A stretch of DNA of 64,000 nucleotides, from positions 1,626,501 to 1,690,500 of the forward strand of contig NC_011060.1 of NCBI RefSeq assembly GCF_000020645.1, in the 5' to 3' direction. Below are positions 1 through 9,361 of the stretch, one piece after another (the stretch's first letter is position 1; each line of letters begins with the position of its first letter). The position numbers were made by a program, and so were the translations under genes. Under the pieces are notes generated by a model. That model was not told the origin of the DNA. It saw nothing but the letters and a program-made list of their open reading frames with translations, and ran no database searches. Source of the DNA: Pelodictyon phaeoclathratiforme BU-1 (lineage in GTDB: Bacteria > Bacteroidota > Chlorobiia > Chlorobiales > Chlorobiaceae).

Positions 1-1018
1 CGGTCATTTCGTCACGGGTAAGCGTACCCGTTTTATCAGAACAGATAACGGTCGTGCTGCCAAGGGTTTCAACAACCGGCAAGCGCCTCATGAGGGCATG
101 ACGCTTAACCATGCGCTGCACACCAAGAGCAAGCGAAATGGTCACCACCGCAGGAAGAGCTTCAGGAACCACCGCCACAGCCAGCGCAATTCCAAAAATA
201 AGCATCTCAATAAATGGCTGGCCACGGAAAACTCCGAAAGCAACAATAACCAGCACAATCACAAAAGCGGCACGAGCAAGGATCGATCCGACCTTGTCGA
301 GATTTTTCTGAAGAGGTGTTTTTTCAGTTTCAACACTCTGCAGCATAGTGGCAATCCGGCCAAACTCCGTCTGCATACCGGTCGCAACCACCATTGCCAC
401 AGCACGACCATAGCTGACAGAAGTACCAGCAAAAACCATGTTTTTACGATCACCAGGGCCGGCATTTTCGTGCAGCAACGCAGCAACCTCTTTTTCCGAG
501 GGTAACGACTCACCTGTCAGTGAGGCTTCATCAGCTCGCAGATTATTGGTCTGCAACAGCCTTGCATCAGCAGGAACACGATCACCAGCAGCAAGCATCA
601 CCACATCACCAGGAACAAGCTCCGAAGCATTGATCAAAACCTCTTCACCCTCACGCCTTACTTTTGCAAGTGGAGCCGCCATTTCCCTGAGAGCCTCAAT
701 AGCCCGTTCAGCCCTGAACTCCTGAACAAAACCAAGCAGCACGGCAAACAAAACAATAACTGAAATAGCAATTGCCTCAACCCCATGACCAAGAAAAGCC
801 GAAAGAGCCGTAGCAATAAGAAGTGTGATGATAAGTACATTTTTAAACTGCTCCAGCAGCAGCTTCCAGGGACTGGCCCTGCGCTCAGCCTGAATCCGGT
901 TAGGCCCATAACGTGCAAGCCGGGAAGCAGCTTCGCCGACACTGAGACCACCAGGCGTCGAATGCAGCTTCTCAAACAGCTCTTCAACCCTCAACATATG
1001 CCATACAGAATTCATCAT
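1..1018 (-). CDS. P2-type cation-transporting ATPase, N-terminal 339 residues (3' end beyond window)
   Basis: Reading the minus strand from the ATG at 1018 gives an open frame running off the left edge. It shows the order of a P2-type (SERCA/PMR1-like) pump: an N-terminal cation-ATPase domain, two early membrane segments (about 60-100), the actuator motif TGES (168-171), the membrane motif PEALP (285-289) and the phosphorylation motif DKTGT (328-332). P2 pumps move Ca2+ or related cations across the membrane using ATP. The missing C-terminal half carries the nucleotide-binding domain and the remaining ion-binding helices, so the substrate cannot be set. A GGGAG lies 9 nt before the ATG; a second ATG at 1015 is also possible. 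Confidence 0.88.
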   Translation of the reverse strand, partial: MMNSVWHMLRVEELFEKLHSTPGGLSVGEAASRLARYGPNRIQAERRASPWKLLLEQFKNVLIITLLIATALSAFLGHGVEAIAISVIVLFAVLLGFVQEFRAERAIEALREMAAPLAKVRREGEEVLINASELVPGDVVMLAAGDRVPADARLLQTNNLRADEASLTGESLPSEKEVAALLHENAGPGDRKNMVFAGTSVSYGRAVAMVVATGMQTEFGRIATMLQSVETEKTPLQKNLDKVGSILARAAFVIVLVIVAFGVFRGQPFIEMLIFGIALAVAVVPEALPAVVTISLALGVQRMVKRHALMRRLPVVETLGSTTVICSDKTGTLTRDEMT

Positions 1019-1583
1019 CCTTTAAACTCCCGTCATGTTAATCATAAACAAATATACACAGTACACGATCCGAATGCTTGAACACCCTTTACGACATCCT
1101 CATTTCCCGCAGATCCCTATCAGGCTCCTCTCCTGAAGCCACTCTCATCAATCCATTACATGCGGGACATTTCATCATACTCTCCTGTTATTGGTTTCCG
1201 ATCGGATAGTCATACATAACTATAATTCGACTGCAAAGATATCGGAACCAACCTTAAAATAACCTGAAGAGCAGCTTAAAAAATCCTTAAAGCGGTCTGA
1301 TCGGGAGATGAGGATTTTCAAATTCCAGCTTGAAAGACAACAGAATACCGCAGAGTTATGGCAGGATCAGGATATGAAGAGAATGCAAGCACGGAGGAAT
1401 GCTTTTATCAGGAAGATGCTCGAAGAGATCGAAATCAATATCAGGGGATGCAGGTTTTTCCCGGGAGGAAGCCGCACAAGAGGAACTTGCATACGACTTC
1501 AACCAGGTACTTTATGACTATTATAACACGCTTTCACAATAGCTTACAGGAGCAATACCGGCCCGATACGGCCATGACTCCAC
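1019..1583. other. Intergenic stretch, possible decayed small ORF
   Basis: This 565-nt stretch lies between the start of the ATPase and the end of trxB. Plus-strand frames between about 1308 and 1544 have coding character in two successive frames: a basic helical stretch, then an acidic stretch ending YDYYNTLSQ. They could be one small protein broken by a frameshift. I recognise no family, and no RNA gene is evident. Confidence 0.3.
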
Positions 1584-2519
1584 TCAACGTATCGTTTCAA
1601 GGAACCGCTCGGCATCAACAGCCGCCATACAACCGGTACCAACAGCAGTAACTGCCTGCCGGTAAGTAAAGTCCTGAACATCTCCGCAGGCAAAAACACC
1701 CGGCACATTGGTTTCGGTCGATGACTTTTTGGTTTTTATATAGCCATAATCATCCAAATCAAGCTGATCCTTGAAGAGCCCGGAATTTGGCGCATGACCA
1801 ATCGCAAGAAAAACCCCATCGCAGGGATGCTCGGTAAGCTCACCCGTCAGAACATTTTTCAGTCTGATTCCGGTTACCTTTTGCCCATCCCCGAGAATTT
1901 CATCAACAACCTCATTGAGCATCATACTGATTTTCGGGTTTTTCCGGGTACGCAGACTCATTATTTTCGATGAACGAAACTCTTCACGGCGATGCACAAG
2001 AGTTACATGAGAAGCAAATTTCGTCAGATAGAGAGCCTCCTCCATTGCCGTATCGCCTCCGCCAACCACAAAGACCTTGCAATCCCTGAAGAAAAATCCG
2101 TCACAGGTCGCACACGCCGATACACCCTTTCCCCGATAACGAGATTCCGAGTCTATGCCCAGCCATTTGGCATTAGCTCCGGTGGCAACAATAAGCGCAT
2201 GAGTCAAAAACTCCTGCCCATCTTCAAGAGTCAAACAAAACGGGCTTCTTGAAAGGTCAACCTCAGTGACGCTGCCACCAACAAACTCCGTCCCGAACTT
2301 TGCAGCCTGTTCGCGCATTTTCGCCATAAGTTCCGGACCACGGATACCTTCAGGAAAACCCGGAAAATTCTCAATCTCTGTCGTGATCATCAGTTGACCA
2401 CCCGGCTGAAACCCTTCAATGACCAGAGGCTTGAGATTTGCCCGACCCATATAAATAGCCGATGTATACCCGGCAGGGCCAGTTCCCATGATGATGATAT
2501 CGCGAACGTTACTCTCCAT
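1584..2519 (-). CDS. trxB: Thioredoxin reductase
   Basis: NADPH-dependent flavoenzyme that reduces thioredoxin in the cytoplasm. The 311 residues are the usual bacterial length. Visible motifs are the N-terminal FAD dinucleotide fold (GTGPAGYTSA), the redox-active CATC at residues 136-139, an NADPH fold (VVGGGDTAMEEA) and the C-terminal FAD motif (GVFACGDVQD). It lies 86 nt downstream of a thioredoxin gene on the same strand, so enzyme and substrate are probably co-transcribed. Confidence 0.97.
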   Translation of the reverse strand: MESNVRDIIIMGTGPAGYTSAIYMGRANLKPLVIEGFQPGGQLMITTEIENFPGFPEGIRGPELMAKMREQAAKFGTEFVGGSVTEVDLSRSPFCLTLEDGQEFLTHALIVATGANAKWLGIDSESRYRGKGVSACATCDGFFFRDCKVFVVGGGDTAMEEALYLTKFASHVTLVHRREEFRSSKIMSLRTRKNPKISMMLNEVVDEILGDGQKVTGIRLKNVLTGELTEHPCDGVFLAIGHAPNSGLFKDQLDLDDYGYIKTKKSSTETNVPGVFACGDVQDFTYRQAVTAVGTGCMAAVDAERFLETIR

Positions 2520-2605
2520 AATGTTATTTTCAGGATGGAATTATAGGAAGGAAAAACAACCCCCCGGAGCCACTTCCAGTGGTAACCAGTTTCATTACTC
2601 TCAAA

Positions 2606-2938
2606 CTATGAGGCAATATACTCATCAAGTTTTTTGGCAATCATATTTTTCGGCATCGCCCCCAACATCTGATCAACAACCACACCATTTTTATAGATAA
2701 GCAGAGACGGAATACTTCTGATACCATACTTGGCCGCAGTAGCAGAATTCTCGTCAACATTGAGTTTTGCAATAACAGCCCTGTCCGCATAATCAGCGGC
2801 AAGCTCTTCAATAACAGGACCAAGCATCATGCAAGGACCACACCAGACTGCCCAGAAATCAACCAACACAACTTTATCAGAATCAAGAACCTCCGACTTG
2901 AAATTCAGATCAGTTGCCACAAGATATTTTCCGCTCAT
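2606..2938 (-). CDS. trxA: Thioredoxin (first of two tandem copies)
   Basis: A 110-residue single-domain thioredoxin with the active site WCGPC (Cys33 and Cys36) after the hydrophobic strand VVLVDFWA, and the conserved cis-Pro region SIPSLLIYKNG. It gives reducing power to ribonucleotide reductase and other disulfide enzymes. It shares most of its sequence with the copy at 3358-3687. Its position just upstream of trxB suggests it is the main partner of that reductase. Confidence 0.95.
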   Translation of the reverse strand: MSGKYLVATDLNFKSEVLDSDKVVLVDFWAVWCGPCMMLGPVIEELAADYADRAVIAKLNVDENSATAAKYGIRSIPSLLIYKNGVVVDQMLGAMPKNMIAKKLDEYIAS

Positions 2939-3357
2939 TTTTTCGTCGATTTAAGGATTAATAACAGCTTCACCAACATGACAATCTTAATATATCAGCG
3001 AAAACCTTTAAGCATCCTGAAGGCAACCTTAAAAAAAACTTAAAAAACCAGGGGGACGTTGTTGACTACCAGCACTTGCGTTAAAACAGATCGCATCAAT
3101 ACATCTCTTCCAGCGCTATCAGAAGCAACGAACCGACTAAAATATTTTCCAGTGAAATCAGACAGGCAGTTTGTAGCTAATCCTGCCGGTTTAAAGAGTT
3201 GCTCCGTAACGGACAGATCCACTACCCATCATGATGGTATCGGGAAACCTCATTTTCAAACATGGATGCTCTTTCAGAATTGGATTACAGTGAATGCCTG
3301 CCATATCGGTACTGGCGCACCAGGATAACAGGCTTCGCTGCTCTGGATATCAGAATA
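2939..3357. other. Spacer between tandem thioredoxin genes
   Basis: A 419-nt spacer with no convincing gene. It carries one copy of a dispersed 30-bp motif at 3048-3079, described separately. A trxA promoter is expected close to 2940-3000, which is A-rich, but I cannot place -35 and -10 boxes with confidence. Confidence 0.4.
3048..3079 (+). repeat. Dispersed motif GGGGACGTTGTTGA, copy 1
   Basis: The segment begins GGGGGACGTTGTTGACTAC and continues with a weaker ACTTGCGT block. Close relatives lie at 41777-41812 and 49155-49190. All three are intergenic. The shared core is 14-19 identical bases followed by an ACTT block at similar spacing. Confidence 0.7.
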
Positions 3358-3687
3358 TCAACCGATATGCTCGTCGATTTTCTTGGCAATGATGTTTTTC
3401 GGCATAGCTCCAAGCATCTGATCAACAACCTGTCCATTTTTAAAAACAAGCAGGGAAGGAATGCTTCTGATTCCGTACTGTGCAGCAGTATTGGGATTCT
3501 CGTCAACATTGAGTTTTGCAATGACAGCCTTTCCCTCAAAATCACCGGCAAGCTCCTCAATAACGGGTCCAAGCATCATGCACGGTCCACACCAGGCAGC
3601 CCAGAAATCAACCAGCGCAACTTTATCAGAATCAAGAATCTCTGTTTTGAAATTCAGGTCGGTTGCCACAAGATATTTTCCACTCAT
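3358..3687 (-). CDS. Thioredoxin (second tandem copy)
   Basis: A 109-residue thioredoxin starting at the ATG that matches the start of its paralogue (MSGKYLVATDLNFK); an in-frame ATG 15 nt upstream is less likely. The active site WCGPC is at 33-36. The sequence is nearly collinear with trxA at 2606-2938, with scattered conservative changes (KTEILDSDKVALVDFW against KSEVLDSDKVVLVDFW), so this is a tandem duplication. It lies downstream of dnaE on the same strand. Whether the two copies serve different partners cannot be read from sequence. Confidence 0.95.
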   Translation of the reverse strand: MSGKYLVATDLNFKTEILDSDKVALVDFWAAWCGPCMMLGPVIEELAGDFEGKAVIAKLNVDENPNTAAQYGIRSIPSLLVFKNGQVVDQMLGAMPKNIIAKKIDEHIG

Positions 3688-3793
3688 TTTTTTATACACC
3701 ATTTTAAATTAGAAATACAAACTCATTCATTGCGATATGATCAATTACAATCGATCAGTGGAGAAAGTAACAAAAATATATCAATAAATCTGC

Positions 3794-6700
3794 CTACCCG
3801 GAAATCCTCACATTATCGGGGCCAAGAACCTCCTCAAGCTTTTCAATAGTGCTCTCCCCGGCATCGATAGGAGTACTCCGGGCAAAAATACTGATCGTCT
3901 CAATATTTTCGCCAGACTGCGCTTTTACCTCAAACTCGACCGGTGTTCCACCCTTGTTCGCATCAAAAATTTTTTTAACCCTGCCAAGTTTTTCCATCTG
4001 CAACTGATCATCAGCATCTACTTTAAGGACAACTTTTTTAACGAGAGCGTTCCTTACCTTCTTGATCGGAATAATCTCGCGGACAAGCAATTTAAGCATA
4101 CCTCCACTCACCTCTCCTTCAGCAACGAGCATCAAGACCTCTTCAGGTTTTATCAAATGGCCATACTGCTCATAAAGACTGGCAAAGACCGTAAAATCCG
4201 CTTTGCCGGTAAAATCTTCAATAATGCCAAAAAGCATCTGCTTGCCTTTGCGGTCCTGATAGGGTTTCACCGATACAATGAGACCAAGTACCTTATACTG
4301 TTTTGCCGCAACAACCTCCTTGGCATCAAGCTGCAGCGTTGCAAAAGCCTGCCAGTCACGACGATAGGGTGAAAGTGGATGATGGCTCAGGTAAAAACCG
4401 ACCAGTTTCTTTTCATGCAACAGCTTTTCAGCCTCGGGCATCATCTCGGCTGCATCCATGTCAGGATAGTGCGCCTCCTCAAGCTCCGCCCCCTCCTCAG
4501 CAGTAAAAAAGCCACACTGCCCCAGCGTCACGGAGCGATTCTGCATCTGTCCGAATTTAAACGCCTTGTCAACATTGGCAAGAAGGCGGGCACGATGCTG
4601 GTCGATCTCGTCAAATGCCCCCGAAAGAATCAGACACTCCAGCGCCTTGCGATTCATGACCCTCAAATCGACCGATGCCGCCAGATCAAACAAATTCACA
4701 AAATCACGCTTTCTGCGAAGCCTTGAAGTAACAACCGCCCTTGCAGCCGCACCAACCTGCTTGATGGCGCTCAACCCCACACGGATAAACGAACGTCCGC
4801 CAGCATCTTCAACCGCAAAAAGCGCATCACTTTTATTGATCGAGGGTGGCAGCGTCGAAATACCGAAACTTTTGGCCTCATCGGTCAAATGTTTCATCCG
4901 CTCAATATCACCAATTTCGCTGTTCAGGACAGCCGTCACAAACTCAATCGTGTAATGAGCTTTCAGATACCCCGTCCAGTATGCAAGCACCCCGTAAGCC
5001 GCCGAATGGCTTTTATTGAACCCATAACCGGCAAACTCAGCCATAAGTTCAAAAACCCTTGTGGCAAGTGTATCGTGTACCCCCTGCTTGATGGCTCCCT
5101 GAACAAAATCAGCCTTGTACTTCTCCATAATTTCAGGCTTCTTTTTTCCCATCGCCTTGCGCAGATTATCCGCCTTTGCAAGAGAAAAACCACCCATAAC
5201 CTGAGATATCTGCATCACCTGCTCCTGATAGACAATAACGCCGTAGGTCTCTTTCAAAATCGTCTCAAGCATGGGATGCATGTAATCAATCGCCTCACGG
5301 CCATGCTTGCGATCAACAAAAAGATCGACAGCATTCCGCTTCTCATCAATTCTTGCATTAAGGGCCCCCGGACGATAGAGTGCGCTCATGGCGATGATAT
5401 CACCAATCTGTGTCGGCTGAAGGCGTGTCATATAGCTCTGCATCCCCGACGACTCAAACTGGAAAATACCGGCCATCTTCCCCTCCTGAAAAATCCTGAA
5501 CGTTTTGCGATCGTTCATGGGAACTTTTTCAAGCTCAATATCAAGGTTGTGGCGCCGCTTGATCATCTTGAGCGTTTCATCAATAACCGCCAGGGTTTCA
5601 AGTCCGAGATAATCAATCTTGAGCAGTCCGGATGTTTCAATCCAGTTCTTGTCAAACTGGGTAACAACCTGCTTCTCCTCGCTGCCGTCAGAAGCCTTTC
5701 CCCTGACATGATCGGGTTCATCAAGATCAATCTCATCAGCAAATTTACGCACCTCAGTTTCAATCTTGTTTGAAACATAAAGCGGAACCTGCTCCTCAAG
5801 CCGCCCGTCAGTAATCACAACAGCGCCCGCATGCATGGAAACATTCCGCGCCCTCCCTTCAAGAGCACGGGCATAGCGGATCAACTCTCGGAGTTCCGGC
5901 GTGCTTTCGGCAAACTGCTGCATCTCCTTCGCTTCACTCAATGCCTTTTCAAGCGTAATACCCGGCTTGACAGGCACCAGTTTAGCCAGTTTGTCGACCA
6001 GGGGCAGCGGAACCTCCAACACCCTTCCAGCATCCCTGATAGCCGCCTTGGCAGCAAAAGTACCAATCGCAATAACCTTTGCGACACTCTCCGTACCATA
6101 TTTTTCAACGGTATACTCAAGCACCTTCTGCTTGCCGACAGGGGTAAAATCGATATCGATATCCGGCATTGAGGAACGCTCGGGATTTAAAAACCGCTCG
6201 AACAGCAACTTGTATTTGAGCGGGTCGATCCGTGTAATACCAGTCAGATAGGCAACAATGCTCCCGGCAGCCGATCCCCTTCCCGGTCCTACAGAGTAGC
6301 CAAGACGCCGGGAAGCCGCAATAAGATCACTGACAATAAGAAAATAGGAACTGAACCCCATCTTTTCGATCACACCAAGCTCAAGCTCGATTCTCGCGCG
6401 GACATCCTCAGCGCTGATACCATCAGCATCCGCGTCAGCATACTTCTCCTTTGCCCCCTCCAGTGTCAGATGACGGAGATAGGCAAACTCGCTCTCAAAC
6501 CCCTCAGGAAGAGGAAAATGGGGCAAAATAGGCTCTTTGTCACTGAAACTGTAAGAACATTTCCCGGCAATCAGCGCCGTATTACTCAGCTCCCGATGTG
6601 CATCACTGAAGAGAGCGCTCATCTCCCCGGAAGATTTCAGATAATGGTCGCTTCCTGCAAGAGCCTGGAGATTCTGGTTCGAGAGCTTCTCCTTGGTGCG

Positions 6701-7363
6701 GTTGGCAACCATCGCCCGGTAACAGTCAGCATCCTTTCTTTCGAGATAGTGGACATTGTTGGTAGCGACAAGTTCAATCCCTAATTTTTCCGCCAGGGCA
6801 ATTGTCTGCTCATTAAGCTTGTCATCAAAAGGGGTATTATGGCGCTGCAATTCCAGATAGAAGCGATCCCCAAAAATCTGTTTATAGTAGGCCGCAAACG
6901 TTTCAGCTTCATCCGTGGCCCCGGCAAGAAGCGCCCGACCTATTCTTCCTGCAGAATAAGCAGAAAGAGCAATCAGACCCTCATGACAGCTTTCAAGCAG
7001 ACGGCTTTCAATATGCGGCATACCATTAACAAACCCCTCCCTCGCCGCACGTGAAAGCAGAATACAGAGATTGCGATATCCCGCATCATTCTGAACCAGA
7101 AGCACCAGCGAAGGAGAGACAGGAATACGACTATGCTGGTGAGCATCGGTTTCAAGCAGTAACAACTCGCTGCCGATAATGAGCTTGATCCCGGCACTTT
7201 TTGCCTCACTGAACAGCTCCGGCATATTGAACATTGCGCAATAATCGGTAACCGCAACACTCTTCATGCCAAACTTTACCGCAGCAGAAAAAATTTCATC
7301 CGGAAAAATTGGACTGCTCTGCATCGAATAATGCGTATGAGCATGTAAATGTATAAAATCCAT
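3794..7363 (-). CDS. dnaE: DNA polymerase III subunit alpha
   Basis: Replicative polymerase, 1189 residues, full length for the DnaE1 family. Domains in order: an N-terminal PHP domain beginning FIHLHAHTHYSMQSS, the palm with PDIDIDF at residues 400-406 (catalytic Asp401 and Asp403), the finger/tau-binding region (GYGFNKSHSAAYG), a helix-hairpin-helix region and a C-terminal OB fold (VLGLIVSVKPYQDRKGKQM). The second aspartate pair region is also intact. It is the first gene of a minus-strand run leading to the thioredoxins. Confidence 0.98.
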   Translation of the reverse strand: MDFIHLHAHTHYSMQSSPIFPDEIFSAAVKFGMKSVAVTDYCAMFNMPELFSEAKSAGIKLIIGSELLLLETDAHQHSRIPVSPSLVLLVQNDAGYRNLCILLSRAAREGFVNGMPHIESRLLESCHEGLIALSAYSAGRIGRALLAGATDEAETFAAYYKQIFGDRFYLELQRHNTPFDDKLNEQTIALAEKLGIELVATNNVHYLERKDADCYRAMVANRTKEKLSNQNLQALAGSDHYLKSSGEMSALFSDAHRELSNTALIAGKCSYSFSDKEPILPHFPLPEGFESEFAYLRHLTLEGAKEKYADADADGISAEDVRARIELELGVIEKMGFSSYFLIVSDLIAASRRLGYSVGPGRGSAAGSIVAYLTGITRIDPLKYKLLFERFLNPERSSMPDIDIDFTPVGKQKVLEYTVEKYGTESVAKVIAIGTFAAKAAIRDAGRVLEVPLPLVDKLAKLVPVKPGITLEKALSEAKEMQQFAESTPELRELIRYARALEGRARNVSMHAGAVVITDGRLEEQVPLYVSNKIETEVRKFADEIDLDEPDHVRGKASDGSEEKQVVTQFDKNWIETSGLLKIDYLGLETLAVIDETLKMIKRRHNLDIELEKVPMNDRKTFRIFQEGKMAGIFQFESSGMQSYMTRLQPTQIGDIIAMSALYRPGALNARIDEKRNAVDLFVDRKHGREAIDYMHPMLETILKETYGVIVYQEQVMQISQVMGGFSLAKADNLRKAMGKKKPEIMEKYKADFVQGAIKQGVHDTLATRVFELMAEFAGYGFNKSHSAAYGVLAYWTGYLKAHYTIEFVTAVLNSEIGDIERMKHLTDEAKSFGISTLPPSINKSDALFAVEDAGGRSFIRVGLSAIKQVGAAARAVVTSRLRRKRDFVNLFDLAASVDLRVMNRKALECLILSGAFDEIDQHRARLLANVDKAFKFGQMQNRSVTLGQCGFFTAEEGAELEEAHYPDMDAAEMMPEAEKLLHEKKLVGFYLSHHPLSPYRRDWQAFATLQLDAKEVVAAKQYKVLGLIVSVKPYQDRKGKQMLFGIIEDFTGKADFTVFASLYEQYGHLIKPEEVLMLVAEGEVSGGMLKLLVREIIPIKKVRNALVKKVVLKVDADDQLQMEKLGRVKKIFDANKGGTPVEFEVKAQSGENIETISIFARSTPIDAGESTIEKLEEVLGPDNVRISG

Positions 7364-7508
7364 ATCGATAACGATCCTTCATCCTTAAATTCCAATATTT
7401 CCGTTTTCTGAACCACCCCTATACTTTGGAAATATTCCCGAAAATCAAGATAAACAAGGAAATGAAGAGAGTAAACTTTTGAAGGGTGAATTTATTATTC
7501 TCTTCTGA

Positions 7509-7740
7509 AAGAGGACGTTCACTGCATTAACATCAGTGATACGCCCGGTGCCGGGTAGTTTTGGGGTCTCTGTCCTCTACCTGGCGGCTGAGCGGGTTGA
7601 GGCGGAGGCTGATGTGTTTCACCTGAAAAATATTGAGCTGGCTTCAACGAAGAACTGGTTTGAGGCTGCGTGGTTTTTGGAGCGGAAGCATCCTTGAGCG
7701 ATAGAACAAGCGTGAGGTTCCTCCCGGCGGATGACATGCC
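7509..7740 (+). pseudogene. Remnant of a phage-type small-terminase/HTH protein
   Basis: On the plus strand one frame stays open from 7509 to a TGA at 7695-7697. It reads through AERVEAEADVFHLKN to NWFEAAWFLERKHP, and homology seems to continue in the next frame (NKREVPPGG). The W-F-x-A-A-W-F-L-E-R-x-x-P pattern is typical of short phage-related proteins such as small terminase or HTH proteins. No start and at least one frameshift are visible, so I call it a decayed fragment. The family assignment is from memory of the motif and is tentative. Confidence 0.4.
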
Positions 7741-7816
7741 GAGGGATAAGTCTGAGGTGATTGGGTAGAGTACAACGGTATATGGACGGTATATGGACGT
7801 CATTTGGTTAAAACGA

Positions 7817-8908
7817 TCAGTCAAAATGAACAGGCTGAATAAAGTGACGACCAATGTGGTAAGGAAGCAATTTTTTATGATTGAATCGTCCTATGATCAT
7901 AGCTGGATGTGTGCCGAATTTTTGTGCAAAATCAATGATCTCGCTTTCCGTCAATGCTCCAGACTCAATAACAGCCCGCTCCTCTTCTTCAGAAAAAGTC
8001 CATCGTACGGCAAAAGCATCCGCTTGATCTTCTTTCGCCTTATCCTCTGCATCGAAACAATCATCTTCCAGTGATATATATTTTCTGCCGTGCAAAAGAA
8101 TATGGCCTGCTTCATGAAAAAAGGTAAACCAGAATCGGTCATTCTGGTCATACCGTGCTGAGAGTTGAATCAATGGGATGTTATCGTGCAACCAGCGGGT
8201 TGAACCATGAATCGGGGCTTTCGGCAGACACGGTGTGTAAACAACCTTTACCCCCGCCTCTAAACAGAGCTGCTGCAGAAGCGGGAAAAAATCATCAGGA
8301 TGCCCTGCCATGACTTTTTTGATGCTTCCAAGATTTGTTTTAAACGTTTTTGCATTAAACGAAGGGGCAACGAGCTTCGCAGCCTCCAACTCACCTTGAC
8401 GAAGCCATGCAGAAATTGCAAAGGGCTCACGAGAGTGGGCTAACGATATTCGAAAGCTCACCTTCAGCTTGAGACCACAATAAAAGTCTTCCCAGGCCTG
8501 ATGGCCGGAAATTCCAAAAAAACATAAGAGCGCCTCAACTTGTTGCTCCTCCTCTTCGGTTTTTGGCAACCAACCCAGTTGAGTCATTTTCGCGCAGGGA
8601 AATGAACGAGCCCAATCAATTCCAGAGATGAATAGATCCCGGCGTTTTTCCCTTGCAACCGCTTCATCATAGTTCTGCTGCCTCTTCAGCCAGAAATTGG
8701 CGGGGATGGCAAGTACTGATTCAAACTGCACCGCCATATCGGGAGTAAGAGAGCTCTCTCCATTGATAACTTTGACAATGGTCTGCTCTGGTTTTCCGGT
8801 ACGCACGGCAAATTCTTTCTGGCTCATACCCAGTTCAACCAGCTTTTCCCGTAACGTCAGCCCGGGATGGGTCACCGTTTGCGGGATATATTCATTACGC
8901 TTCGACAT
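7817..8908 (-). CDS. HigA-type antitoxin fused to an ImmA/IrrE metallopeptidase domain
   Basis: The 363-residue protein has an N-terminal Xre/HigA helix-turn-helix (about 15-75; SQKEFAVRTGKPEQTIVKV) and a C-terminal ImmA/IrrE (DUF955) domain with the zinc motif HEAGH at about 265-269. The ATG at 8908 is preferred because AGAGGG lies 6 nt upstream. It begins 2 nt after the HigB-like toxin gene, so the order is toxin then antitoxin. The HTH half would bind the toxin and repress the operon; the peptidase half may control antitoxin stability (inferred from ImmA-type proteins). Confidence 0.88.
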   Translation of the reverse strand: MSKRNEYIPQTVTHPGLTLREKLVELGMSQKEFAVRTGKPEQTIVKVINGESSLTPDMAVQFESVLAIPANFWLKRQQNYDEAVAREKRRDLFISGIDWARSFPCAKMTQLGWLPKTEEEEQQVEALLCFFGISGHQAWEDFYCGLKLKVSFRISLAHSREPFAISAWLRQGELEAAKLVAPSFNAKTFKTNLGSIKKVMAGHPDDFFPLLQQLCLEAGVKVVYTPCLPKAPIHGSTRWLHDNIPLIQLSARYDQNDRFWFTFFHEAGHILLHGRKYISLEDDCFDAEDKAKEDQADAFAVRWTFSEEEERAVIESGALTESEIIDFAQKFGTHPAMIIGRFNHKKLLPYHIGRHFIQPVHFD

Positions 8909-8910
8909 TT

Positions 8911-9252
8911 TCAACCCTCTTTGTGATAATTTTCTATCTCAACGATCTCAACTCCCCTTATTTTTAGCCAGATATATTGACCATGATCAGTCTCAGGAAC
9001 AGGGTTTTCATGAGGTTCAAAGATTAACCTGTAAGGCTGATCCAGATCACATGCCCATTGACCTTTACGATTATTTTTCAATTCATGATATCGTCCCGGG
9101 AGGTGGCGGACATCTTCAAGAGTTTCTGCTGCTCTCAGATCATCGAGCCGTTGCTTGAAAAGCTCCGCTCTTCTCGACCCAAGTTTACGCACTGCCAAAC
9201 GATCATCATTTGCATATTTCCTCAGATCTTTACCCTCAAACGAAATGTCCAT
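8911..9252 (-). CDS. higB: HigB/RelE-superfamily toxin
   Basis: A 113-residue basic protein with the RelE/HigB pattern RLDDLRAAETLEDVRHLPG followed by HELKNNRKGQWACDLDQPYR and a C-terminal strand ending VEIVEIENYHKEG. This is the family of ribosome-dependent mRNA interferases encoded ahead of a HigA antitoxin, as here. The ATG at 9252 is used rather than the in-frame TTG at 9255. An AT-rich inverted repeat lies immediately upstream. Confidence 0.88.
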   Translation of the reverse strand: MDISFEGKDLRKYANDDRLAVRKLGSRRAELFKQRLDDLRAAETLEDVRHLPGRYHELKNNRKGQWACDLDQPYRLIFEPHENPVPETDHGQYIWLKIRGVEIVEIENYHKEG

Positions 9253-9254
9253 CA

Positions 9255-9272
9255 ATAATTTAATAAAATTAT
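9255..9272. promoter_or_regulatory. Inverted repeat upstream of higBA, candidate operator
   Basis: Perfect 7-bp arms ATAATTT and AAATTAT separated by 4 nt sit directly in front of the toxin start codon. HigA-type antitoxins commonly repress their own operon by binding such palindromes. The location fits; binding is inferred. Confidence 0.5.
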
Positions 9273-9361
9273 GAACACTTACTACTCATCAAAATATCAC
9301 AAATGAAGAATAACTCTGATAATCACCAAAGATCAGCCCCTGCCTGGTCAGGAAAAAAACG

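Noticed and set aside
4889..5773. Long plus-strand open frame of about 294 codons within dnaE
   Set aside because: It lies wholly antisense to a conserved polymerase gene and its translation has no recognisable domain.
7519..7854. Minus-strand frame of 111 codons rich in Pro and Gln
   Set aside because: It is opposite the terminase-like fragment and overlaps the end of the ImmA gene; its composition is that of a shadow frame.
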